DNA of 21,573 bases from positions 1 to 21,573 of IMG/VR virus record IMGVR_UViG_3300037963_002027. One strand, written 5' to 3'. The notes beneath the pieces are model-generated. The model was given only the letters and a program-made list of their open reading frames with translations, was not told the origin of the DNA and searched no databases. Made by a program: the position numbers and the translations under genes. Source of the DNA: a virus. Below, piece after piece: positions 11,752-18,881 of this stretch (position 1 is its first letter; the number at the start of each line of letters is the position of its first letter).

Positions 11752-12709
11752 AAGTTCTTCCTGATTTCTTTTTGCCTTTTGCGTTACGAGTAGTCTTACA
11801 TTTTTTAACGTACTTTTCTTTTAATTCTATATAGTCAGGTCTATCTGATTTATTTTCTGTCCAAGCTACTGAGGCTTTCTTTCCAACTTCACCTTTGTAA
11901 GGACATGGTGTGCCTGCCATTTCCATAGCTTTGAAGACTCTTACATCTTGGCAAAGTATGGCCACAGATGCTACTTTCATACCTGTATCGTATAAGTATT
12001 TAGAAAGCTTTAACCTTTCACAGTTTTCATCTCTAACTGCCTTGCCTCCTGATAAACCAAAAACTTGTCCTTGAAAAGCACCTGATACTCCTGTGGTACA
12101 TAGGTCTTGAGAGTATGACATGATAGACGGAGCGATAGCCGAAGCAGGTGGGGCTTTAGTGTCTACGTTTTGATTTATAGTCTGCGTACTATTAGACTCG
12201 TTTATGTTCCTATTAGTATTATCAGAAACAGTATTGTTGTTATTGGTATTAGTATTATCTGTTGTTACGTTTGACTCAGACGTTGATTCATTATAGTTCG
12301 TATTCGTATTATTGTTTGTGTTCGTATTTTCCGAAACAGTTGTGTTGTTTACGTTTTGAGTAACTGTTGAATTAACCGTAGAAGTCGATGTATTAACGTT
12401 TGTATTACTGTTATTTGTTGTTGCTGTTGAAGTAGCGGTAGTTGTGTTTACGTTAGTGTTGTTTGACGTATTGGTATTTGTGTTGGTATTCGTATTGGTA
12501 TTTGTCGAAGTGTTAGTGTTTGTATTCGTGTTTGTATTGGTATTCGTATTGGTGTTTGTATTTGTGTTAGTTGTAGTTGTCGTGTTTGTTGTGTCCAAAC
12601 TATTTTGCTCACAGTATTGTGTGCCTGCGTCACAATCTCCAGTTTGGTCGGCAACTGCATAAAACGGCAATAAGACTAATAAAAATAATAACGGAACCTG
12701 TCGCGCCAT
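11726..12709 (-). CDS. Secreted Asn-Thr repeat protein with conserved Cys-containing C-terminus
   Basis: The 327 residues begin with a clear signal peptide (MARQVPLLFLLVLLPFYAVA, cleavage near DQTGDC). Residues about 39-183 are almost entirely Asn, Thr, Ser and Val in alternating order, a low-complexity region likely to be disordered or, by composition, a possible glycosylation target. Residues 184-327 are ordered: KAPPASAIAPSIMSYSQDLC, GLSGGKAVRDENCERLKLSK, VASVAILCQDVRVFKAMEMAG TPCPY. A basic tail ends KKKSGRTCVKEFLAS. Cysteines at 204, 230, 253, 269, 304 and 320 could form disulfides outside the cell. I recall similar proteins in marine phage genomes, of unknown role. AGGAGAAG precedes the ATG. 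It shares 26 bases with the NIDO-like gene. Confidence 0.8.
   Translation of the reverse strand: MARQVPLLFLLVLLPFYAVADQTGDCDAGTQYCEQNSLDTTNTTTTTNTNTNTNTNTNTNTNTNTNTSTNTNTNTNTNTNTSNNTNVNTTTATSTATTNNSNTNVNTSTSTVNSTVTQNVNNTTVSENTNTNNNTNTNYNESTSESNVTTDNTNTNNNNTVSDNTNRNINESNSTQTINQNVDTKAPPASAIAPSIMSYSQDLCTTGVSGAFQGQVFGLSGGKAVRDENCERLKLSKYLYDTGMKVASVAILCQDVRVFKAMEMAGTPCPYKGEVGKKASVAWTENKSDRPDYIELKEKYVKKCKTTRNAKGKKKSGRTCVKEFLAS
12161..12589 (-). repeat. Low-complexity tandem region encoding (Asn-Thr)n
   Basis: On the + strand this stretch is a run of GTATT, GTGTT and TTGGT variants in about 6- and 12-base periods, densest at 12465-12585. It encodes the Asn-Thr repeat of the secreted protein. Codon choice is mixed (AAT, AAC, ACT, ACA, ACG), so repeat units have diverged at synonymous positions. 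That means the repeat is old enough to have been held by selection on the amino-acid pattern, while the number of units may still vary by slippage. Confidence 0.8.
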
Positions 12710-12743
12710 TTGCTTCTCCTAAATATGTATATTTATTATACAT

Positions 12744-14192
12744 TTATTGGAACCAACTGCGAACTTCTCCTAATACTTCGTTACTTATTTTAACCTTGTT
12801 TAAAAGATTTCTAAGTATTTGCTCGTCTACTGTGCCAGGAGAAACTAAATCAATATATGTACAGCTATGTTCTTGTCCGATCCTGTGTATGCGGTCCTCG
12901 GCTTGTACTCTAAGTTCTAGGTCGTAGGAGTTAGAATAAAATATCATTGTGTTAGCTTCTGTAAGTGTGATGCCCCTGCCACCCGTCTGTGGGTTTGACA
13001 CAAAGTATCGTAGCTCACTGTCAGGATCCTGGAACTTTTCAATAATCTTTTGTCGTTCGTCCTGGCGTGTATGGCCATAGTAAGATGCAACAGAGCCTTG
13101 ACCAAATTTTTCCGTGATAGCTCGTTCTAGTTCTTGTATGTCTGTTTGAAAGACGGCAAAGATTACAACTTTGCCAGATGTTTCTTCTAATAAGTCCAAC
13201 ACAGTCTGCACTCTGTTGTTTTTAAGAATGATTGTTTCGCCTTCTTCGTTACGTAAACTACCTGCTACAACTTGTTGCAGTCGCATTAGCTGAGTCAATA
13301 CGTTCATAGTAGAGAACAGTTCGTCCTCTAATATCATAAGAGCTTCGCGTTTCATTGTGCTGTACGCTTTGTTCTGTTCGTCAGTTAATTCTACGTGTCG
13401 TCTAACGTAAACCTTTTCGGGCAGGTCTAAACACTCGTCTTTTATTTTACGTATAGAAAAGTCCTTGATCGATTGTTGTAGCTCCTCTAGCTTTTGAAAT
13501 CCAACTACTTGCTGGAAAGCGTGTTGTCCCATTTGTCTGCGTTGTGTTATTGCGTATCTAGCTTGAAAAGCATAGAAACTACTAAATCCTAGTAGATTAG
13601 GAGATAGAAAATAACATTGTGAATACAAATCAAGTGGAGCCTTAGTGATTGGAAAACCTGTAAGTATTCTTCTGTAGTCTGCTAGTGGAGCTAACTTAAT
13701 AAGATGTTGTGTGCGTTTTGCTTTTGGGTTTTTAATCGTAGTCGATTCATCTACAGCCATCATGACATCATGCGTAACCATAAACTCCTCTACAAACTTA
13801 CATGCCTTGACTGTAGCAAAGGCTTCTACGTTTACTAACAATATATTTAGTTGTCCGTCACTTGGTTCGTCAACCATTTTTTTAAAGTCATGTAGCCACT
13901 TTTTTGTGTGGTTGGGTTGCCACACTAATACGTTACGTTCTATGCGGTCGGGCAAGTGTTTATTTATTTCATTAATATCCCAGTTACGTAAGTTGCCTTT
14001 AGGCGACACAATCAACAGCCCTGATATTTTACCTTGTTCAAATAACATACCCGCGTTATCGAGAAGTATTTTTGACTTGCCAAGTCCCATTTCCAAAAAT
14101 AATGCAAATAGGTTACGATGGTAACTCTGTTGGAGAGTTTCTAGTTGATGCTGGTAAGGTTCACTTTTAAATTCGTAGTTATCTAATTCCAT
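12744..14192 (-). CDS. SNF2-family SF2 DNA helicase/translocase
   Basis: The 482-residue protein has the complete SF2/SNF2 motif set. Motif I is MGLGKSK (35-41), Ia LLIVSPKGNLRNW (59-71) and II AVDES (146-150, a DEST-type Walker B common in phage members). Motif III is ILTGFPI (176-182, where most relatives have TGTP), V is QTGGRGITL (402-410) and VI is QAEDRIHRIGQ (430-440). The length is typical for compact phage versions without extra domains. It uses ATP to move along duplex DNA. Roles proposed for phage members include replication, recombination and displacing bound proteins. AAGGA precedes the ATG. It heads the - strand unit, next to the divergent promoter, apart from the other replication genes on the + strand. 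Confidence 0.95.
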   Translation of the reverse strand: MELDNYEFKSEPYQHQLETLQQSYHRNLFALFLEMGLGKSKILLDNAGMLFEQGKISGLLIVSPKGNLRNWDINEINKHLPDRIERNVLVWQPNHTKKWLHDFKKMVDEPSDGQLNILLVNVEAFATVKACKFVEEFMVTHDVMMAVDESTTIKNPKAKRTQHLIKLAPLADYRRILTGFPITKAPLDLYSQCYFLSPNLLGFSSFYAFQARYAITQRRQMGQHAFQQVVGFQKLEELQQSIKDFSIRKIKDECLDLPEKVYVRRHVELTDEQNKAYSTMKREALMILEDELFSTMNVLTQLMRLQQVVAGSLRNEEGETIILKNNRVQTVLDLLEETSGKVVIFAVFQTDIQELERAITEKFGQGSVASYYGHTRQDERQKIIEKFQDPDSELRYFVSNPQTGGRGITLTEANTMIFYSNSYDLELRVQAEDRIHRIGQEHSCTYIDLVSPGTVDEQILRNLLNKVKISNEVLGEVRSWFQ

Positions 14193-14241
14193 AAGTCACG
14201 TCCTTTATTCTTCGTTATATATTTAAACACATCTTTAAGTG

Positions 14242-14269
14242 TTGCAATCTATTATATAGATGCTATCAT
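14242..14269 (+). promoter_or_regulatory. Sigma-70-like promoter for the + strand replication unit
   Basis: TTGCAA (14242-14247), a 16-base spacer and TATCAT (14264-14269) with an extended -10 (TGC immediately before it) face the replication genes. The element overlaps the - strand promoter almost completely. The two -35 hexamers are the same palindrome and together form an inverted repeat, GTTGCAA (14241-14247) and TTGCAAC (14274-14280). Confidence 0.55.
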
Positions 14270-14279
14270 GCACTTGCAA
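14251..14279 (-). promoter_or_regulatory. Sigma-70-like promoter for the - strand unit
   Basis: On the - strand TTGCAA (14279-14274) is separated by exactly 17 bases from TATAAT (14256-14251), a perfect -10 element. Transcription would start near 14244 and give a leader of about 50 bases before the SNF2 helicase gene. This is the best promoter in the window. Confidence 0.75.
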
Positions 14280-14313
14280 CTTTGAGTTGATAACGAATAA
14301 ATAAGGAAAAATT

Positions 14314-14886
14314 ATGAAAAACATTACGGACCTCTTCGAGGACAGCACAAAAAAAGCGGTAGAGGATATAGAAGAATCTACCATTTTAGATCTTAGCCAA
14401 CTTTGTCAAAAGCTTTTACGAGTAGAAGCAGAGGTTGGTAACACAGAAGAAAAACTTAAACGCCTGAAAGAACAACAAAGAGAGCTTTCAGAGCAAACCA
14501 TACCTGACAGACTTGCTCAGCTAGGAGTAACAGGTATCAAACTTAATGACGGTTCACGTATTTCAGCTGAACCTTTTTACAGTGCCAGAATATCTGCTGC
14601 AAATTTAGAAGCTGCACACAACTGGCTTAGAGATAATGGACATGGAGACATCATAAAAAACACAATGACGCTTTCGTTCGGTCAAGGTGAAGATGATCTC
14701 GCAAAAGAATTGGTTGCATCGCTTACTAAACAAGGGTTCATACCTGAGGAAAAGGAAGCAGTGCACCCAAGCACCCTGAAAGCATTTGTCAAAGAACAAA
14801 TAGAGTCAGGAAACAAAACGTTTGACCAAGACGTGCAGAAAAAGTTTTCTGTGTATCAAGGCAAGCGCACAAAAATAAATCGTTGA
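14314..14886 (+). CDS. Conserved phage early protein with coiled coil, possibly DNA-metabolism accessory
   Basis: The 190 residues start with an acidic helix (FEDSTKKAVEDIEES). A coiled coil follows (about 36-65, RVEAEVGNTEEKLKRLKEQQ), then ETIP-like PDRLAQLGVTGIKLNDGSRI and EPFYSARIS. The second half has NWLRDNGHGDIIKNTMTLSF GQGEDDLAKELV, then VHPSTLKAFVKEQIESG. This order (coiled coil, 'LNDGS', 'WLR-NGHGDIIKN', 'HPSTLKAFV-EQ') is a recurring pattern in phage early regions that I recall under a DUF7173-type name. The name is from memory. Its place directly in front of the SSB-like gene and the replisome suggests a role in DNA replication or nuclease control. AAGGA precedes the ATG. Confidence 0.8.
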   Translation: MKNITDLFEDSTKKAVEDIEESTILDLSQLCQKLLRVEAEVGNTEEKLKRLKEQQRELSEQTIPDRLAQLGVTGIKLNDGSRISAEPFYSARISAANLEAAHNWLRDNGHGDIIKNTMTLSFGQGEDDLAKELVASLTKQGFIPEEKEAVHPSTLKAFVKEQIESGNKTFDQDVQKKFSVYQGKRTKINR

Positions 14887-14909
14887 ACGAAGAAATAAGG
14901 AGTAAATAA

Positions 14910-15698
14910 ATGGCAACGAAGAAAAATGGAGAGGGGACATCCTTAACGTCCCTATTTGAAAACATCGAAGAAAAAGGTTTCGGCGATGTAGGTGCGGAAG
15001 ACCTCAAGACTCCGCGTATCAGCATAGTGCAAGCAATGTCTCCGCAAAGACAAAAAGCCAGCGCAGATTATGTTGCAGACGCAGAAGAAGGAGACATCTT
15101 CTATTCAGGCAACAACACTTGTATAAGTGGAGACGAAGGATTGTCTTTCTTACCTGTCTATTACAACAAGACTCTTGTTGAATGGCGTTTGCGTGAGAAA
15201 GGTGGTGGTCTTGTTACTGTGCATCCTGCAGACTCAGACCTGTTAAATCGATGCCAACGCGACAGCCAAGGTAGGTTAGTAACGCCAAGTGGGGAAACTC
15301 AGTTGACTACCACAGCCAATCATTATGGCTACGCGCTTGTTGATGGCACACCTCAAAGATGTGTTATCAATATGACAGGATCACAACTCAAACATTCGCG
15401 TGGTTGGAATACCCTGATACAGGGAACCAAACTGCAAGGTGCGAAGGGAGCTTATACTCCACCAGCATACTCGCATTGGTACAAACTAAAAACGCAAGTG
15501 GAGTCCAATGATCGTGGGTCGTGGTATAGCTACAATATTACGCAGGAACGGGTATTGGAAGAGAAAGAAATCGACCTCTTTAAAGAGGCAGAGGAGTTCT
15601 CTAAGTTTTGTTCCGATGGGGGAATGGACCAGTTGCCTGGTCAGCAAACCTCAGCACTAGAAGATAAGTCCGAGTCCAACAAGGATTGGGAAGACTAA
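14910..15698 (+). CDS. SSB-like DNA-binding replication protein (putative)
   Basis: The 262-residue protein has a mixed alpha/beta body beginning LKTPRISIVQAMSPQ (about 32-46). It continues with GDIFYSGNNTCISGDEGLSF LPVYYNKTLVEWRLREKGGG and a C-terminal part with YSHWYKLKTQVESNDRGSW. It ends in an acidic tail (SALEDKSESNKDWED), as seen in phage single-strand DNA-binding proteins that recruit partners through the tail. I recognise the 'PRISI-Q-MSP...GDI' and 'EWR-R--GGG' pattern as a large phage family, usually annotated hypothetical. The ssDNA-binding role is inferred from position, size and tail. AGGAG precedes the ATG, and a terminator follows its stop. Confidence 0.8.
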   Translation: MATKKNGEGTSLTSLFENIEEKGFGDVGAEDLKTPRISIVQAMSPQRQKASADYVADAEEGDIFYSGNNTCISGDEGLSFLPVYYNKTLVEWRLREKGGGLVTVHPADSDLLNRCQRDSQGRLVTPSGETQLTTTANHYGYALVDGTPQRCVINMTGSQLKHSRGWNTLIQGTKLQGAKGAYTPPAYSHWYKLKTQVESNDRGSWYSYNITQERVLEEKEIDLFKEAEEFSKFCSDGGMDQLPGQQTSALEDKSESNKDWED

Positions 15699-15705
15699 CT
15701 TCATT

Positions 15706-15746
15706 AGGCCCCAGCATTCCCTCATTATGTTGGGGCCTTCTTTCTA
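15706..15746 (+). terminator. Intrinsic terminator between the SSB-like gene and primase
   Basis: AGGCCCCAGCAT (15706-15717) and ATGTTGGGGCCT (15727-15738) pair along 12 bases with a single G-T pair and a 9-base loop, followed by TCTTTCT. No promoter is visible between the hairpin and the primase gene 8 bases on. Transcripts reaching the primase must read through, so the hairpin probably lowers expression of the downstream genes relative to the two upstream ones. Confidence 0.85.
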
Positions 15747-15753
15747 GAAGTGT

Positions 15754-17346
15754 ATGGAAGAAATTGCCCACCAATTCAAGCAAGTATTCTCAGGTTTGGA
15801 GAGAGCTCACGGTATTTATGAAATAACGGGACAAAAGAACACAGCAAAAGGTGTAAAGAAAGATGGTAAAGGCAGAACTTTACTTGAGCCACTTACACTA
15901 GAACTTTGGGAGAAACATTTAAAAGGAGAAATCTCAATAGGCGTTGTGCCATTGACTGATGATGAAACTTGCAAATGGGGTTGTATAGACGTTGACGAAT
16001 ACCCCATAGATACAAAACACCTACTTAACAAGATTGATGAAATGGAGTTACCACTACTACCATGTATGACTAAATCGGGTGGGGTGCATTTGTTTTTATT
16101 TACTAAGGAACCTATATCAGCGTTTAAGTTCCAATCTAAATTAGAGGAGATAGCAGCAGCTATGGGAAGGACAGGAGACGAAATCTTTCCAAAGCAATAC
16201 GAGTGGTCAAAACAACAACCGAAGGAGAGACAGACGGGCAACTGGTTAAACATGCCCTACTTTGCTGGAGAAGATACAACAAGATACGCACTTAGACCTG
16301 ACGGTGAAGCTGCGAACATAGAGGAATTTTTTGAACTTGTAGATAAAGTTTCGATTACAGAAAAGCAGTTAGACAAGTTAGTACCTGTAAAGAAAAGCAG
16401 AAGAAAACAAATAACAAAGCAAGGCAGTATGTGGGACGAGGCTCCGCCTTGTTTAGTACACATGAAACTAAACGGCATACCTGAGGGAATGCGTAACAAT
16501 GCTTTGTTGAACTACGGTGTGTTTCTACGCAAGGTACATCCTGAGGGAGAAGAATGGAAAGACAAACTACAAGAGATAAATAAAACAGTTTGTACTAAGC
16601 CTTTGTCGCATAGCGAGTTAAACACAATCATACAGAGTCTAGAAAAGTCAGAGTACAGATACCAATGCAGTAAACAACCGTTGGTAGATTTTTGTCAGAG
16701 CGGTATTTGTGTAACAAGACGATACGGCATAGATGCTTCTGAACGTGATCCTAACTTTGGTGGACTACGTAAGTATCTTACCGATCCCCCTCTTTGGCAT
16801 TTAGACGTGGACGGCAGAACTATTGTGCTAGATACAAAACAACTACATAACTTTTCCATGTACCAACAAAGATGTATGGAGGTTCTTAATATATGTCCGC
16901 CTGATGTAAAGAAATCTGATTGGGTAGCCAAACTAAATACATTATTACAGGACGTGCAAGAAGTAGAAGTCCCAGCCGATATGACTAAGCAAGGTTTACT
17001 CAGAGAAGCTGTGTATGAGTTTTGTAGATTATCAGAGTCTTCCTCAAGATTATCTATCGCATCAAATGGTGTCTTTAGATACGAAGAAGAGAATACAAAG
17101 CAGTGGTGGTTTACGGGTAGAGACGCAGTAATTTTTATACAAGAGTTCAAAAAGATGCGTCACATTAAAGAAGCAGAAGTGTTTACTGAGCTCAAGAACA
17201 TGGGAGCTACAAACATTGCTAAGTACATAGACAGAACCGTTGGTAACAAAAAGATTTGGATACTAGATATACGTGAGATAGATGAAGACTCTGTTGACTA
17301 TGGTGAGTTCAAGACACAAAAGGAGCCGTTACCATGGGAAGAGTAA
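15754..17346 (+). CDS. Archaeo-eukaryotic-type DNA primase (PrimPol-like)
   Basis: The 530-residue protein carries AEP active-site motifs: CIDVDEYP (77-84), with D79 and D81 as the metal-binding pair; TKSGGVHLFLF (106-116), with S108 and H112; and EIFPKQ (143-148). GNWLNMPYF (162-170) is a likely third motif. A region with four cysteines follows (C233 in PPCL, C305, C314, C319; the last three as YQC, FCQSGIC), suiting a zinc or iron-sulfur site as in PriCT/primase C-terminal domains. The C-terminal 200 residues have no helicase motifs. Product: short primers for the phage DNA polymerase. Unwinding would come from the separate UvrD-like gene, whose start it overlaps by 13 bases. Only a weak ribosome site (AGAAG) is seen, fitting a low-expression gene after a terminator. 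Confidence 0.88.
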   Translation: MEEIAHQFKQVFSGLERAHGIYEITGQKNTAKGVKKDGKGRTLLEPLTLELWEKHLKGEISIGVVPLTDDETCKWGCIDVDEYPIDTKHLLNKIDEMELPLLPCMTKSGGVHLFLFTKEPISAFKFQSKLEEIAAAMGRTGDEIFPKQYEWSKQQPKERQTGNWLNMPYFAGEDTTRYALRPDGEAANIEEFFELVDKVSITEKQLDKLVPVKKSRRKQITKQGSMWDEAPPCLVHMKLNGIPEGMRNNALLNYGVFLRKVHPEGEEWKDKLQEINKTVCTKPLSHSELNTIIQSLEKSEYRYQCSKQPLVDFCQSGICVTRRYGIDASERDPNFGGLRKYLTDPPLWHLDVDGRTIVLDTKQLHNFSMYQQRCMEVLNICPPDVKKSDWVAKLNTLLQDVQEVEVPADMTKQGLLREAVYEFCRLSESSSRLSIASNGVFRYEEENTKQWWFTGRDAVIFIQEFKKMRHIKEAEVFTELKNMGATNIAKYIDRTVGNKKIWILDIREIDEDSVDYGEFKTQKEPLPWEE

Positions 17347-18881
17347 CTAAATATTTTGGTCCTCCTGGTACAGGTAAGACCACAACTCTTATGAATATTA
17401 TAGAGAAAAGTCTTGATGAAGGTGTGCCACCTGAAAAGATAGCCTTTATATCTTTTTCTGTAAAAGCAGCTGAGGAAGGTAAGAACAGAGCGCACATACG
17501 TTTTGGTCTAGGCTTTGATGAAATGCCTTACTTCTGCACGAGCCATGCTTTTTGTAAAAGGGTTATGGGTATATCTCAGGTAATGAGTGGCAGAGACGTG
17601 TTTGAGTTTTTAGAAGACTATGAGTTTAACTTAACGAAAAAGTATGGCAGTAACACGAGAGGCCTTAGGTCCGTGGTCCAAGATCCCTACTTCGACATTA
17701 TAGAACGTGCAAAAGCAAACTGTCGTACATTAAAAGAAGAACGTTTGTCTTTGGAGAAAGAACAACGCAAAGGTGTTGTAGCTCACATGTTAGAACCTAT
17801 GGCAGACGCGTGGGAGTCGTTTAGATTATCTAGAGTTCCTGTCGTCTATTCTTTCGCTGACATGATAAATAAATTTATAGATGATGGTGAAGCACCTGAA
17901 TTGGAATTGCTGATTGTTGATGAAGCTCAAGACTTAGCAGAACTTAACTGGAGACTTGTAGATAAGTTAGCTTTGAACGCAAAGAAGACGTACATAGCTG
18001 GGGATGATGACCAAGCAATCTACGAATGGAATGGAGCTAGACCTCAACGTTTTGTAAATTACACAGGAGAAAGCATAGTCTTAGATCAATCTTATCGTAT
18101 ACCTGGCAAGGTGCATCCAATAGCTGAGCGTATATCAAAACGTATTGTGTCGAGAGAGCCTAAAAGCTACAAGCCAAGAGAGGAGCCTGGCACGGTAAAT
18201 AAGGTTAGTTCAGTTGAGCTACTGCCTTTAGCAGAAGGCGATTGGTTGGTGTTGGCTTCTTGTGACTACATGCTGACTGACGCATCCAAAGGCTACAATG
18301 TTAGAAAGTATTTAATAGATAACGGGTATCCTTTTGCACACAACAACTTTCGTTACATACCTAGAAAGATGGTGGCAGCTATACAGATTTGGGAAAGGCT
18401 TAACAACAAAGAAGAGATTACATTAGCAGAGCTAGACGATTTATATAAATATTTAGGTAAGACAGGAGTAAAAAGAGGTTTTATTACACAGGTTTCTCAA
18501 GCTCCAAATCCAGGGCAGTCGTTATCGCTGCAACAAATTATAGATAACTATGGACTCAAACCTGAATGCCTCGGTCAAGATTGGCAGACAGCGTTTGATA
18601 AAACGATTGACGTAGAAAGAAGAAGTTTTATAGAGAAAGCGTTGAAGAACGAAGAAGACCTTTACGGAGAACCACGTATTGTCATTTCAACAATTCATCA
18701 GGCAAAAGGTGGGGAAGCGAAGAACGTTGCTGTGTATTTAGATTTGTCTAAATCACAGAAGCGAACTTCTATGTTACAACCCGATGGGCTACACAGACAG
18801 TTTTATGTTGCGGTTACACGCACCATAGATAATTTATATTTGATACAAGCCCAAGATGATTACTACAGGTACGTTATATGA
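17334..18881 (+). CDS. SF1 (UvrD/Rep-like) DNA helicase
   Basis: The 515-residue protein has the SF1A motifs. I is FGPPGTGKTTTLM (8-20), Ia is AFISFSVKAA (37-46) and II is LLIVDEAQDL (192-201). III is IAGDDDQAIYEWNGA (221-235), IV is LDQSYRIP (250-257), V is ISTIHQAKGGEAKNV (451-465) and VI is QFYVAVTRTIDNLYL (489-503). It is shorter than cellular UvrD/Rep and lacks most of the 1B/2B insertions. It unwinds DNA with ATP, 3'-to-5' in the family, and probably serves as a replicative or repair helicase in the phage replisome. AGGAG lies just before the ATG, which is inside the primase gene. It ends in an ATGA overlap with the polymerase gene. Confidence 0.95.
   Translation: MGRVTKYFGPPGTGKTTTLMNIIEKSLDEGVPPEKIAFISFSVKAAEEGKNRAHIRFGLGFDEMPYFCTSHAFCKRVMGISQVMSGRDVFEFLEDYEFNLTKKYGSNTRGLRSVVQDPYFDIIERAKANCRTLKEERLSLEKEQRKGVVAHMLEPMADAWESFRLSRVPVVYSFADMINKFIDDGEAPELELLIVDEAQDLAELNWRLVDKLALNAKKTYIAGDDDQAIYEWNGARPQRFVNYTGESIVLDQSYRIPGKVHPIAERISKRIVSREPKSYKPREEPGTVNKVSSVELLPLAEGDWLVLASCDYMLTDASKGYNVRKYLIDNGYPFAHNNFRYIPRKMVAAIQIWERLNNKEEITLAELDDLYKYLGKTGVKRGFITQVSQAPNPGQSLSLQQIIDNYGLKPECLGQDWQTAFDKTIDVERRSFIEKALKNEEDLYGEPRIVISTIHQAKGGEAKNVAVYLDLSKSQKRTSMLQPDGLHRQFYVAVTRTIDNLYLIQAQDDYYRYVI

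Noticed and set aside
12444-12662. 72-residue + strand frame that looks like a membrane protein (Val/Phe/Leu runs)
   Set aside because: Produced by reverse reading of the Asn-Thr tandem repeat. No ribosome site and no independent support.
15816-16253. 145-residue - strand frame inside the primase gene
   Set aside because: Antisense to the active-site region of the primase, whose motifs are intact. No promoter or ribosome site on that strand.
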